Shown in pieces: positions 33,755-46,979 of a stretch of 64,000 nucleotides of DNA. The DNA is from Acipenser ruthenus (lineage: Eukaryota; Chordata; Actinopteri; Acipenseriformes; Acipenseridae). The DNA lies in assembly GCF_902713425.1 (NCBI RefSeq), contig NC_081223.1, positions 896,501-960,500 on the forward strand. Reading direction: 5' to 3'. How positions within the stretch are numbered: position 1 is the first letter of the stretch; each line of letters begins with the position of its first letter. The translations under genes and the position numbers were made by a program. The notes below the pieces were generated by a model, which did no database searches, was not told where the DNA came from, and saw nothing but the letters and a program-made list of their open reading frames with translations.

Positions 33755-33827
33755 GCCGAAATAGCTCAGTTGGGAGAGCGTTTGATTGAAGATCTAAAGG
33801 TCCCTGGTTCAATCCCGGGTTTCGGTA
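33755..33827 (+). tRNA. tRNA-Phe (GAA), diverged copy
   Basis: GCCGAAATAGCTCAGTTGGG start, anticodon GAA in TTGAAGA and a CCCGGGTTTCGG 3' half. The anticodon stem has mismatches (TTTGA instead of TTAGA). It pairs with the better copy at 38,203. Confidence 0.75.
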
Positions 33828-33962
33828 AACAGCAAGACGATATTTGTTTTGTATTATTTTGATCTAAAAAAAGAGAGCACATTTATCCTTCAGCGTAATT
33901 GGATGAAATAACAGCGTATCAGAGTGCCATTATCTAATGTGATTAAGAAATGCAAAAAGCAT

Positions 33963-33969
33963 CGTCCCT

Positions 33970-34030
<61 letters not shown>

Positions 34031-34036
34031 AGAGAC
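33963..34036 (-). tRNA. tRNA-Asn (GTT)
   Basis: On the minus strand GTCTCTGTGGCGCAATCGG, anticodon GTT in CTGTTAA, T arm GGTGGTTCAAGCCCACC and acceptor end AGGGACG. All stems pair, and a TTTTT terminator follows. Looks intact. Confidence 0.92.
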
Positions 34037-34451
34037 CAACCTATTAAGCCGCCAAAGCATACGGGAGTGATGAGCAAGGCGAGCTGCTGCAGAACGTGAT
34101 CGAGGGAGCAGAACTCAGCAGAACCTGAGATCACATCTAAGATGAAAGCAACACGGGGCAGGAAAGTCTATGTAATCAATTATGGCAGCACAGCATGTGT
34201 CTTTTTTGTTAGATAACACCCTGGGAGACAACAGAGCAGTGTGTGTAAATAGCTACAATGGAAACCATATACTTACGTCTTAATTTTGATACAGAACTGT
34301 GGTCATGTGTAATCTGTTTTCATTATGATAATAAAGCTACAGTTCAGTGGATTATATTTGGAATCTTTGGTTCTGTCATTCACTATTTTCTCAAATAAGA
34401 TGACAAATTAATAGCTCAGTTGGTTACAGTGAAAGAAACGTGCACCAGTCA

Positions 34452-34524
34452 GCCCGGCTAGCTCAGTCGGTAGAGCATGAGACTCTTAATCTCAGGGTCG
34501 TGGGTTCGAGCCCCACGTTGGGCG
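34452..34524 (+). tRNA. tRNA-Lys (CTT)
   Basis: Canonical 73-base tRNA-Lys: GCCCGGCTAGCTCAGTCGG, anticodon CTT, GGTTCGAGCCCCACG and TTGGGCG, followed by TTTTT. This is the best of the three Lys copies and is likely functional. Confidence 0.95.
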
Positions 34525-34868
34525 TCCTTTTTAAATACAAATTGAAGATGTTTCTCGAGACAACGGAGCAAAGTCTGATTATGTTCACAGTGTATACAGT
34601 ATTGCAACAAAATTACTTATTGGTCATTGTCAAATAGCAATTGCTATTGTAAAAAGCATGCATCGTTTATAGCTATAACGATATTGAAATAAATAATCTT
34701 ACTTTTTTGGGTTGACTTCAATCCGTTTCTTTTTTTTACACTTGTCATAACATCATTCATGGAGCAACAGTTGGTATGTGCGTAATAAACCCAATCGGGC
34801 CTTGATACGAGAACCCTAGTGTGTGCTGAAATAAATAATGCGGTTTTCTACAGTAACAAACGGAGCTT

Positions 34869-34979
34869 GTCAGAATGGTCTAGTGGTCTACGGCGCCAGA
34901 CTCAAGGACTCTGTCTTTCTAAAGAATTGTGTGTTCTGGTCTCTGAATGGAGGCGTGGGTTCAAATCCCACTACTGACA
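34869..34979 (+). tRNA. tRNA-Leu (CAA) with intron
   Basis: Starts GTCAGAATGG and has anticodon CAA followed by an intron of roughly 25-30 bases, a long variable arm and GTGGGTTCAAATCCCAC. The D-arm box is GTCTAG rather than the usual GCCGAG and one acceptor pair is mismatched, so activity is uncertain. Confidence 0.75.
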
Positions 34980-35009
34980 GTTCAATTTAACTTATTTTTA
35001 AAAATAATA

Positions 35010-36790
35010 AATTTCAGCACTCAATACCATTTTAATTTCCATTTTAAATCGGACTAAAATAGTGTTCCTAACACAGATTGCATTTTTTTTTATAAACAGA
35101 CTACTTGTTAACCTCACTGAAAAATATTTTGTGTCCAAACATGTTATTTAACTTGATTGTTTTAAAATTCCAAATAACATATTACTTTGAAAACACATCG
35201 TTTTTAATGCAGTCCTATTGAAGTATTTAAAATATGGTTATATTCATATGCCAGCAATGGTGTGTTAATTTAACGAAGCGCCTAACGCCGCTCGGAACGT
35301 TCGCATTTTTAAATCCTAACGGTCTCTGCTCAGCTGAGTGGAATGTTCACGAGCCGGTTGCCTAGCAGCGTCTCCCCCTCCTTCTCTGCCCCGCCCTCTC
35401 GCCTTCTCTCGTTGCTCCAGCTAGGAGTTCAAATTTAGCTTCGTTGTATTAGCGCAATTCTTTACTAACTTACAAATTAGCTTACTCGGGGCTTCCTGTT
35501 TTTAAGATGGTTCAGGTGCATTCCGGGCAGACTGACTGGAGCATCATTACAGTATAAGGCACTGCGCTCAGCTTTGTGTGGCGGCTGATACACAAAATAA
35601 TGAACGACTATTAAATAAATCACATGTATTGCTTTTTAATGCTAAATATGTATCTGGTATTCTAAGTATTATCAACAATTAATAATTCAGCTCTATTCAT
35701 ATTCAGAATGTAATACAGTATTAAAACTATCAAACTGACTGGAAACATGGAACACATTAATTGCGATCGATTCGATACCAATAGGATTACATAAGAGCTG
35801 TTGTGTATAGACAATGTCGTAAACGCCAAAATGAACACGGACGGTCTTTATTAAGGGCTGACTCGTTTAGATGTTCGAGAGATCTAGGTGTACTGGACAA
35901 ATCTACTGGATTTTTTCCAAATCGTAAGTGTACCGCCTGTGATAATACATTTAAAACTAAGAAAATGCACAAGCCATACAACGAAAAAAAAGAGTACAGT
36001 ATCTTACAAGTGATTGTGCTTCAACTCATGTCATTTATGTGATTTCTTGTCCTAGCCATTTGCAATATGGTGGTAAAACTATTAGACAGTTACAATTGCA
36101 CATTAATGAGCGAGCATAAAAGTTCAATTAGGAGAAAATATATTCATCGACCACTCGCTAGACATTTTGTAGATGCCAAACATTCCGTTTCAGATCTTAA
36201 ATTCTGTGGCATACAAACATTTTCAAGATCGCAGTGGTGGTAATGTCACGGGTGACGAATGTGTTGATTATTATTTTATTCAGTATTATCACTTATGATT
36301 TTTGAATTTTAATTGGATTGGTTTTCCTTTTTTTGCACAGTTTGTTTATTTGAATTATTGTTTTATTTCTGACCATTAGATGCATTTTAAAGTGTATTTG
36401 TTCACTTAACCATACGTCATCCACTCTCTGGTCCAGACCTCCTCTTAGGGCTCCTGTCCAGACGCCTGTTTGGGCAGCCCTCTCCATAGGGTGCTGCGCT
36501 TCAGCTGAAGGCCTCAGGAGAGATCCTGATATCCTGACATAAACCACGAATGCAAAGGTTCTTGTCAGTACCTCTTTTCAAATGTCTTCAATCACCAAGT
36601 TCCGCAGTCCTCCCAGAGTGAGTCCACGAAAAAAAATAACAAAACAAAACTGACACTGTCCGTGCACAAAAAAACCCCCAGCTGCTCACTGTCTAATCTC
36701 GTCCTCTTTATTTTCGTTTACTTCCCTCGGCTTCTCTCTCTTTCCTATTCCGGTATCTCCTAGTTCTATGCACCCAGTCTCTTAGTTCAT
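35010..36790 (+). repeat. Large interspersed unit, copy 2
   Basis: Matches 22,890-24,949 and 39,170-41,230. It lacks the about 240-base insert with TAGGATGATCGACTTCGGC seen in the other two. Beyond TTTTTATACCTCAAAGCCC it continues as other repeat sequence rather than into the CIDE-N exon, so it shows what normally follows that repeat end. Confidence 0.8.
35785..36240 (+). mobile_element. Penelope-like element remnant, copy 2
   Basis: Same C-terminal GIY-YIG remnant as at 23,945 (VIYVISCP, QYGGKTIRQL, LARHFVDA), nearly identical and also broken. Confidence 0.75.
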
Positions 36791-37100
36791 CACCCTTTTT
36801 ATACCTCAAAGCCCTTCTAATTCCAGGTGTGTACAGGTACCTGCAATTGTTTGTGGCGGGACCTGAGGTCCGTGTGGACAGTGCTTGTGATAAACAAAAC
36901 AAAAAATAATTTAATTACGAACTCCGTTTCACCCGTGCACCAAACAAAATAGACAAATAATAGTCAACACAGCAAAAAACACAGTGCAAAGCAAACAGAA
37001 AATTATGAAAAAGAAAGAAAAAAAACGATCTAAATAAAATATTCACACAATACTAATTAATACGTGCAGAAAATAAATAAATAAACACAGGCATAGGGTC
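36791..37100. other. Repeat-like flank, no gene
   Basis: Continuation of the interspersed unit into A-rich sequence before tRNA block B. No coding sequence recognised. Confidence 0.4.
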
Positions 37101-37610
37101 ACTTGTGTCAAATACATACACATGTATTTATGTTTCTTTTGGAGGCAAATTAACCCAATACATTATTGCATTCTGCCACGTCATTAGATGAGAAAAGCCC
37201 CTTTGTGCCAGTGCGCATTCAGAGATGCGCTGAGAGAATCCGTCTTCTGTGTCACTCAGTACTGCCAGCTTTACCCCGTTGGTGATATATTGCTCAGCAT
37301 AGCTGCTTTCCAAGTAATTGACCAGAGACGATTCCCAGCCAATACAACTGTGTTTATGCCCACGTTTCAAATAATGACATTTATAAAAGCAAATCGCATT
37401 GTTTTATGTTTTCTTTACTTTTAAAGCTGAGAATCAAACACACTTCCGACAACTTAATAGCCCTGCTGGCTACGAACAAGTATTGAGTCGGCTGTTTCCC
37501 ATGACCCTGGTGATACCGAGTGTTTTCCTAGTATCAGCGTCGGCACCGCTATGTGTTTGGCATGCTTGCTGTACACTCTAGCATTGCATAACAAGCTGGT
37601 ATGACACCTG

Positions 37611-37682
37611 GACTTCGTGGCGCAACGGTAGCGCGTCTGACTCCAGATCAGAAGGTTGCGTGTTCAAATCACGTCGAGGTCA
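37611..37682 (+). tRNA. tRNA-Trp (CCA)
   Basis: GACTTCGTGGCGCAACGGTA, anticodon CCA in CTCCAGA, T arm GTGTTCAAATCACG and acceptor CGAGGTCA. All stems pair; a TTTT run follows. Likely functional. Confidence 0.92.
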
Positions 37683-38202
37683 AAGCCGCCTTTGTTTTTA
37701 TTACACACTATTTCATTTTTTAACGTGTTTGAATTTGAATCTTTCCGGACATTTATTTATACAATTTAGCCTATACAGCATATTGATTATGTTGACCAGT
37801 CTCCATTGACACAGTTGGGTAATAAAGTCATATTAACACTTCCTTGCATGAGATAGTGAAAATGTGTGTAACCTGTCAGTCAGTATTTTAAATTCATTTG
37901 GGATGGTTTAAGATTGTGAAGAAGTTTAAATATGCTGCGTATTTGCACATTGGGAACTTTGCATAATGACGTTTTTATTAATGCCACTTTCTGACGGACA
38001 GTAGTCAGGGTGATGATACAAGACCAGAGCCAAAAAAAACCATTTGTTGAGAACCGCATTTGGGAGAAAACTTAAGAGTTTCTAAACGCATTTGTAAAGG
38101 CTTCGGATTCTATTATGGTGTTGCCGAGCTGTTGAACGTTTCTCATTACAGGTTTACTGGATTGCCAAAAAGAATGCTATCTCGAAACATCAGTCTTGTC
38201 AA

Positions 38203-38275
38203 GCCGAAATAGCTCAGTTGGGAGAGCGTTAGACTGAAGATCTAAAGGGCCCTTGTTCGATCCCGGGTTTCGGCA
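38203..38275 (+). tRNA. tRNA-Phe (GAA)
   Basis: GCCGAAATAGCTCAGTTGGG, anticodon GAA in CTGAAGA and 3' end TTTCGGCA. One T-stem pair is mismatched. TTTT lies about 15 bases downstream. Better preserved than the copy at 33,755. Confidence 0.88.
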
Positions 38276-38410
38276 AACAGCAAGACGATATTTGTTTTGT
38301 GTTATTTTGAACTAAAAAAACAGAGCACATTTATTCTTCAGCGTAATTGGATGAAATAACAGCGTATCAGAGTGCCATTATATAATGTGATTAAGAAATG
38401 CAAAAAGCGT

Positions 38411-38417
38411 CGTCCCT

Positions 38418-38478
<61 letters not shown>

Positions 38479-38484
38479 AGAGAC
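38411..38484 (-). tRNA. tRNA-Asn (GTT)
   Basis: Same sequence as the copy at 33,963-34,036, with a TTTTT run downstream on the minus strand. Appears intact. Confidence 0.92.
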
Positions 38485-38899
38485 CAACCTATTAAGCCAC
38501 CAAAGCATACAGCAGTCATTAGCAAGGCGAGATGCTGCAGAACGTGATCGAGGGAGCAGAACTCAGCAGAACCTGAGATCACATCTAAGATGAAAGCAAC
38601 ACGGGGCAGGAAAGTCTATGTAATCAATTATGGCAGCACAGCATGTGTCTTTTTTGTTAGATAACACCCTGGGAGACAACAGAGCAGTGTGTGTAAATAG
38701 CTACAATGGAAACCATATACTTACGACTTAATTTTGATACAGAACTGTGGTCATGTGTAATCTGTTTTCATTATGATAATAAAGCTACAGTTCAGTGGAT
38801 TATATTTGGAATCTTTGGTTCTGTCATTCACTATTTTCTCAAATAAGATGACAAATTAATAGCTCAGTTGGTTATAGTGAAAGAAACGAGCACCAGTCA

Positions 38900-38972
38900 G
38901 CCCGGCTAGCTCATTCGGTAGAGGATGAGACTCTTAATCTCAGGGTCGTGGGTTCGAGCCCCACGTTGGGCG
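38900..38972 (+). pseudogene. tRNA-Lys (CTT), probable pseudogene
   Basis: Identical to the copy at 34,452 except in the D arm, where a conserved GT is TT and the closing C is G, breaking the D stem and A box. A T5 terminator is kept. Confidence 0.75.
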
Positions 38973-39069
38973 TCCTTTTTAAATACAAATTGAAGATGTT
39001 TCTTCGAGACAACGGAGCAATGTCTGATTCTGTTCACATTGTATACAGTATTGCAACAAAATTACTTAT

Positions 39070-39106
39070 TGAATAGAGGCGTGGGTTCAAATCCCACTTC
39101 TAACAG
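39070..39106 (+). pseudogene. tRNA-Leu 3' fragment
   Basis: Only the variable arm and T arm of the intron-containing tRNA-Leu survive (AGGCGTGGGTTCAAATCCCA). The 5' half and intron are deleted relative to block A. Confidence 0.8.
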
Positions 39107-39169
39107 TTCAATTTTACTTATTTTTAAAAAGAATAAATTTCTTTATTTTACTATTAAAGATTGTTTTAA

Positions 39170-41254
39170 GAAAATCAACAGCTGATACCAAACTCTTGTC
39201 AGCACTCAATACCATTTTAATTTCCATTTTTAAATCCGACTAAAATAGTGTTCCTAACACAGATTGCATTTTTGTTGTAAACAGACTACTTGTTAACGTC
39301 ACTGAAAAATATTTTGTCCAAACATGTTATTTAACTTGATTGTTTTAATATTCCAAATAACATATTACTTTGAAAAACATCTCCGTCGGCCACTAGATCG
39401 TGGTCTCAGGCTGGGATGCAGACCATTGAGAACAGTATAAACGATCTATTCCTAGACGCAGCTTACAGGAGAAATGCCCTCGTTTAACATGCTAGGATGA
39501 TCGACTTCGGCATTCTCCAACTGCTGTTTACATTTTCTAATACGTTATGAGGAAGAAAAATATTTTGTGTCCAAACATGTGTTATTTAATTTGATTGTTT
39601 TAATATTCCACATAACATATTACTTTGAAAAACATAATATATTTTTTTAATACAGTCCTATTTGAGTATTTAAAATATGGTTATATTCAAATGCCAGCAA
39701 CGGTGTGTTAATTTAACGAAGCGCCTAACGCCGCTCGGAACGTTCGCATTTTTAAATCCTAACGGTCTCTGCTCAGCTGAGTGGAATGTTTACGAGCCGG
39801 TTGCCTAGCAGCGTCTCCCCCTCCTTCTCTGCCCCGCCCTCTCGCCCTCTCTCGTTGCTCCAGCTAGGAGTTCAAATTTAGCTTCGTTATATTAGCGCAA
39901 TTCTTTACTAACTTTTACAAATTAGCTTATTAGAAGCTTCGTGTTTTTAAGATGGTTCAGGTGCAGTCCGGACAGACTGACTGGAGCATCATTACAGTAT
40001 ACCGCACTGCGCTCGGCTTTGTGTGGCGGCTGATACACAAAATAATGAACGACTATTAAATAAATCACATCTATTGCTTTTTAATGCTAAATATGTATCT
40101 GGTATTCTAAGTATTATCTACAATTAATAATTCAGCTCTATTCATATTCAGAATGTAATACAGTATTAAAACTATCAAACTGACTGGAAACATGGAACAC
40201 ATTAATTGTGATCTATTCGATACCAATAGGATTACATAAGAGCTGTTGTGTATAGACAATGTCATAAACGCCGAAATGAACACGGGCGGTCTTTATTAAG
40301 GGCTGACTCGTTTAGATGTTCGAGATATCTAGGTGTACTGGACAAATCTACTGGATTTTTTCCAAATCGTAAGTGTACCGCCTGTGATAATACATTTAAA
40401 ACTAAGAAAATGCACAAGCCATACAACGAAAAAAAAGAGTACAGTATCTTACAAGTGATTGTGCTTCAACTCATGTCATTTATGTGAGTTCTTGTCCTAG
40501 CCATTTGCAATATGATGGCAAAACTACTAGACAGTTACAATTGCGCTATAATGAGCGAGCATAAAAGTTCAATTAGGAGAAAACATATTCATCCACCACT
40601 AGCTAGACATTTTGTAGATGCCAAAAATTCCGTTTCAGATCTTAAATTCTGTGGCATACAAACATTTTCAAGATCGCAGTGGTGGTAATGTCACGGGTGA
40701 CGAATGTGTTGATTATTATTTTATTCAGTATTATCACTTATGATTTTTGAATTTGAATTGGATTGGTTTTCCTTTTTTTGCACAGTTTGTTTATTTGAAT
40801 TATTGTTTTATTTTTGAGCGTTAGATGCATTTTAATGTGTATTTGTTCACTTAACCATACGTCATCCACTCTCTGGTCCAGATCTCCTCCTAGGGCTCCT
40901 GTCCAGATGCCTGTTTGGGCAGCCCTCTCCATAGGGTGCTGCGCTTCAGCTGAAGGCCTCAGGAGAGATCCTGATATCCTGACATAAACCACGAACGCAA
41001 AGGTTCTTGTCAGTACCTCTTTTCAAATGTCTTCAATCACCAAGTTCCGCAGTCCTCCCAGAGTGAGTCCACGAAAAAAAATAACAAAACGAAACTGACA
41101 CTGTCCGTGCACAAAAAAACCCCAGCCGCTCACTGTCTAATCTCGTCCTCTTTATTTTCGTTTACTTCCCTCGGCTTCTCCCTCTTTCCTATTCCGGTAT
41201 CTCCTAGTTCCATGCTCCCAGTCTCTTAGTTCCTCACTCTTTTTATACCTCAAA
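39170..41254 (+). repeat. Large interspersed unit, copy 3 (LTR-free)
   Basis: Matches copy 1 from 22,890, and continues without the LTR insertion through TTAGTTCCTCACTC into CIDE-N exon 1. It is the empty site that defines the LTR element ends. Confidence 0.85.
40230..40685 (+). mobile_element. Penelope-like element remnant, copy 3
   Basis: Same broken GIY-YIG C-terminal remnant as at 23,945 and 35,785. Confidence 0.75.
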
Positions 41255-43606
41255 GCCCACCGTGGGTGTCTTCAAAGTGTGGGATCGGCAGCCTAAACAA
41301 AAAAAAAAAAAAGGTCAGCGGAACATCCTTCAAAGAAGTTCTTGAAAAAGGTGAGTAGATAAAATGTTACTGATATAACTTTCTATAATTCCAAATAATC
41401 TTTTATAATCTTTCTGTATGGTTGCAATGGGTGGACGGGTGGTGTAATTAACTACATTCCACTTATATTTTACAGTCTGTTCTAGAAATTTTAAGGCAGT
41501 GTTGGGATGATTCATTATTCTGTAGTTGAATTGGCTGGTGGCACAAAATGGAGCACGGATCTAACAGCTGAAAAGATTCAAAATAGAATGAAAAAGTCAA
41601 ATAGGTTGAATGGCTGTCTGTTGTTCTTGCCATTTCTTATTTTGTTATGTATAAATCTAAATGATCAATTATTGATAACCTTTTCAGGTTCACAAAAACT
41701 TGGCCTTCCAAAAAGGGGCATATACTGGTCCTGGAAACTGACGGAACTGAGATTGATGACAAAATCTTATTGGAGATGCAATCAGAATCTTTAATGATAC
41801 TGATGGAAGGAGAGAGCTGGATCCCACAGATACCCATAGAAGAACAAGTGAACATAACATCAATTGAGCAGAAGTCTGATTACGAAAAAATAAATGAAAT
41901 CCTATCCCTTGACTCCGCAGCATACATGGAATATTCTGCAAATCGGAGTAAGTACCTGTTTATGTTTATTTTTTTCTTCTTGCTCATCAGTTTAATTTTG
42001 TTGCACATTATTAAGATTGCACTCTTTATCAATGAATGTCAGCCTCAGACTTAATTATTTTTTGTTTTGTATTATTATTTGTTATTATACTCTACAGGAT
42101 GTTCAACAGTGGATGATAGAACCCCTCTGCCTCCATTTTCTGACCTGGTGCATAGAAGTCTTCTGGCTGGCAATTCAAGAGGGATATGGCATAAAATGGT
42201 TGATGAAGCATGTAATTATTACCTGGCTAATTTTCCCACCGTAAGTGACAGGCCATTGGGAAAAAAGCTGTATAGCAAATACCCATGCATTAAGCATGAA
42301 GGGAATGAACCGTGGGTAAGATGGAATTCAAGTATGCAAAACAATACATTGGGAATTGAAGCTTGCAATTTCTTTCTGAAACATGATGTATTTATTCACA
42401 ATTATTGTTTTCACCTTTTGTTCTTTTGTAGTCCTTATTTTCTAAGTGCCTCAGTCAGAAGATGAGGCACATGAGGTGGTCTTTAAAAAGGTAAAACCTG
42501 CCCATTGACTCCAGTTCGGCACCAATTATGGCAAAGAAAGCCCAGGTACCTACCATACAGAGGCGTGAAGAACGGCCCGATGAAGAATACGACCGCCATG
42601 TCGAAGAATTAAGAAAAGAATTTGACAAAAATAAGCCTGATGACAATCACATAGACATTCTTCTTAAAGAAACGTTTGGCAATCGTCGATTGTGGCTGAC
42701 CACTCTTCCAGCTGGAAGAATTAAACCAATTGTTGAAGTTTACCCTTGTTTTGAATGGGGAATATTTGTAAGTATCTGTTTATTTACTCATGTTATTGTA
42801 AAGTTATAGAGGGCATACTACAATTCACCTGCTTACAGTTAACTGCCTTATTATTTTCCTTCTACAGTTTCATCAAACAGTCAATATTACTGATCAGTAA
42901 AATAAAATTCAAATTGTGGGTGTGAATGTTGGATTAAAGGTTGTGATTTGCTTTAATCCAAGTACAGTTATTATGATGATGATATACAGAAACTCATTTT
43001 GTGACATTTATTTTACTTTATTTTTTATTCATTTGTATTTTTATTTATTTTTAATGTAATGTCAACAGTTTTCTAAAACTGTTATCTGACAGCATAGGTC
43101 CTGGGTTTATAAATTCTAGTTCAACATTAAGGCGTTGGAGGTATTTTTTATTTATTTTTATTTTTTTTCAACTTCATACTTGTGCATGTGTTTTTCTATT
43201 AGGTAATGGGTGAATTTGCAATGGTCCTTGGAAGTACATGATTTGAAACATTGTGCAAAAGGGCTGAACAGGTTAGGACGGTCTCTGAGTTACTGATTGG
43301 ATCCAAGAAAGAGGTGAGGAAATAAACGATCACAAAACACATTGTATTCTTGTGAATGACTTGTGGCTTTGCCAGCTGGAAACGCACGAAGGTAACAAAC
43401 AAAAAGAACAACAACCCTCCTCCCTCTCCCCCTTCACACCCCGCCACTGTACAAAGCAATTACTTATACAAAGGTCATTACCCCCGCCCCATTTTTCTTT
43501 TCAGGGAGATCTCAGAATGCTACCTGTAATTCAGCTCACTGAAGAAAAAACTAAATTTGATGAAGGAAAGGGGAAAAAGTCAGTTTCGGTCATCACTGTA
43601 TATGAG
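41255..43606 (+). pseudogene. CIDE-N / SAMD3-like gene, copy B (broken, 3'-truncated)
   Basis: Exons correspond one to one with copy A: about 41,260-41,350, 41,688-41,947, 42,098-42,315, 42,432-42,767, 43,203-43,313 and 43,505-43,606. Exon 3 is intact here (RPLGKKLYSKYPCIKHEG), but exon 2 has lost one A in the LPKKG codons, so the CIDE-N half is frameshifted, and one Asp codon is missing. The exon 5 TGA and the exon 4 break are shared with copy A. The last exon, 30,717-31,031 in copy A, is missing: similarity ends at a Tc1 element at 43,724. Cannot encode a full protein. Confidence 0.7.
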
Positions 43607-43723
43607 GTAATTATACTAAATAACATTAATCAAAATGTTTGGGAGTGGGGGGGGGGCACCCATTGACTCGGCTTCAAACAAGATGTCCTCTTATTGTCAT
43701 TCAAGCATAATTATATTGACTTA

Positions 43724-45041
<1,318 letters not shown>

Positions 45042-45065
45042 TTCAGATTAGCATTTAGCCACCGA

Positions 45066-45068
<3 letters not shown>

Positions 45069-45106
<38 letters not shown>
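45069..45106. repeat. (TA)n microsatellite
   Basis: About 18 TA units at the broken end of the Tc1 copy. Confidence 0.95.
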
Positions 45107-45110
<4 letters not shown>

Positions 45111-45144
45111 ATGTAATGGATGAATCTGCCTTTGTGCTTCTTTA

Positions 45145-45360
45145 TTATTATTATTTATTTCTTAGTAGACGCCCTTATCCAGGGCGACTTACAATTGTTA
45201 CAAGATATCACATTATACAGATATCATATTATTTTTACTGGAGCAATCTAGGTAAAGTACCTTGCTCAAGGGTACAACAGCAATGTCCCCCACTGGGGAT
45301 TCAACCCACAACCCTCCGGTCAAGAGTCCAGAGCCCTAACCACTACTCCACACTGCTGCC
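45145..45360 (-). mobile_element. tRNA-derived SINE with L2-type tail
   Basis: On the minus strand: a tRNA-like head (GTGGTTAGGGCTCTGGACTC, GGTTGTGGGTTGAATCCCC), a conserved middle with CCTTGAGCAAGGTACTTTAC, and the tail TTGTAAGTCGCCCTGGATAA shared with the L2 LINEs here, ending in ATAATAATAA. A 7-bp target duplication TTCTTTA flanks it (45,138-45,144 and 45,361-45,367). Looks full length; probably moved by the L2 machinery. Confidence 0.88.
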
Positions 45361-45379
45361 TTCTTTACACTGTTAGCGA

Positions 45380-46340
45380 CAGCAAATATCTCAAACATGC
45401 CTGTCAAAATAAATCAGCCGACATAAAAGCAACAGCGTATTCTTTTAGATGGAATAGACTTGTGACCAGCCAGGACTCGTTGGTATCACTCAGCAAGGTT
45501 GGCGCTGACTTGGGAGGGGCAACACAAGCGACAACGCTCTGAGAAGGATTGTTATTATTTTGTATTATGAATATTGTTTTAATAGTGTTTATTATTAGGA
45601 TTAGAGATGGGAATTTCGAATAGTTTCCTATTTGAAAACACAGGGTGGTGCCCAACTCCGGTATATATGTTTTCCCCTTCTCCCGGACCCCTTCGAGTCA
45701 TTGGACCCGGGGAAATCCGCCCTCTCGGTGCGCTTGCTCTCTGGTGCTAAGCTTTCTAAACACTTTGCGCCCGTCACACACACAAAATAAATAGTTAGTA
45801 TTTTTATTTTACTTATATTGATTAAAATAAATACTTATTACTACCAATTACTAAACATTACTTTTAAATACTGACATTTACTACAGATTTTGTTAAAAAT
45901 ATTAAGAAAATGCATCCTATATTTTAAAGGTGAAAGATACATAAGTTTAAATTAAATTAAATTTCTTACAATTAAATCATAGAAAAACTTTTAATGTATT
46001 TGTTACAAACTTGTCTATGCCATAAAGTTAATTTAGTAATCTGTTTACAGAAATCGAGTTATGTAAAAAAAAAAAAGTACTTATATAAAATGTAATTGAT
46101 GTACTTATAATTCTACATAAGGAAAAGTTAAATGCAAGTATAATACATATCAAAACACACAGTGGTGAGCTTTAAAAAAAAACAAAAAAACACTAGATAA
46201 AAGGTTGTCTCCTTCATTGTTCAATATATCAACATTAATTCATGAAACAGTATATTCCTAATACAAAACACATTGCTTATATGAAATATAAATAAAAAAA
46301 CTCAAGTAATCAAGATAGTGTAAATATATGAAGCTGAACA

Positions 46341-46342
<2 letters not shown>
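45380..46342. other. AT-rich intergenic DNA, no gene recognised
   Basis: Short open frames only, without motifs or splice context. Confidence 0.5.

Positions 46343-46421
<79 letters not shown>
46343..46421. repeat. (TA)n microsatellite
   Basis: About 39 TA units, the longest in the window. Confidence 0.95.
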
Positions 46422-46426
<5 letters not shown>

Positions 46427-46979
46427 ACTCTTAGTTTCAGAAGGTACGACCGAGACAGCTTGACTTCTCTTCCTTTTTGGTTGGGCTTGACAGTGTACAC
46501 TGCATCTCTGCATCTGCTTCTTATACACACTAAAAATGAACATTTTAAACAAACATGCTGAGTTTTACATACAAGTTGTAGCTAATGCAATTTGTTAATT
46601 TTTTTTTCATATAATTTTATTTTCGATTACAAATTACATACCTTGATTTTCATTTCGTGTGTCAGTTCCAGACGTATTTGGCGAGTTATATAATGTAGAA
46701 TCTAAATATTCTTTGTGGTTTCGATGTATATGTAGCCAATATGAATTATTTCATATAAATCCTGGGACACAGCTGGCAGTGGACCATTAAGTTGGGGCTA
46801 CGAGAATGTTCTGTGGCCATGTGTCAGTAGGATTCTCAATGTAAGCATCAGGATACCACACAAAGTACATTTAAAAGCCATCGTTCCCAAAATAATTCAC
46901 GGTGTTTGAAACATAGGCGTTAAAATAACTACTACTAACGTTAATTCCAAGATAGAGGCATTTGCAAGATGTCTACAGG

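Noticed and set aside
46258-46561. ORFs rich in Ile-Tyr
   Set aside because: Translations of (TA)n microsatellites.
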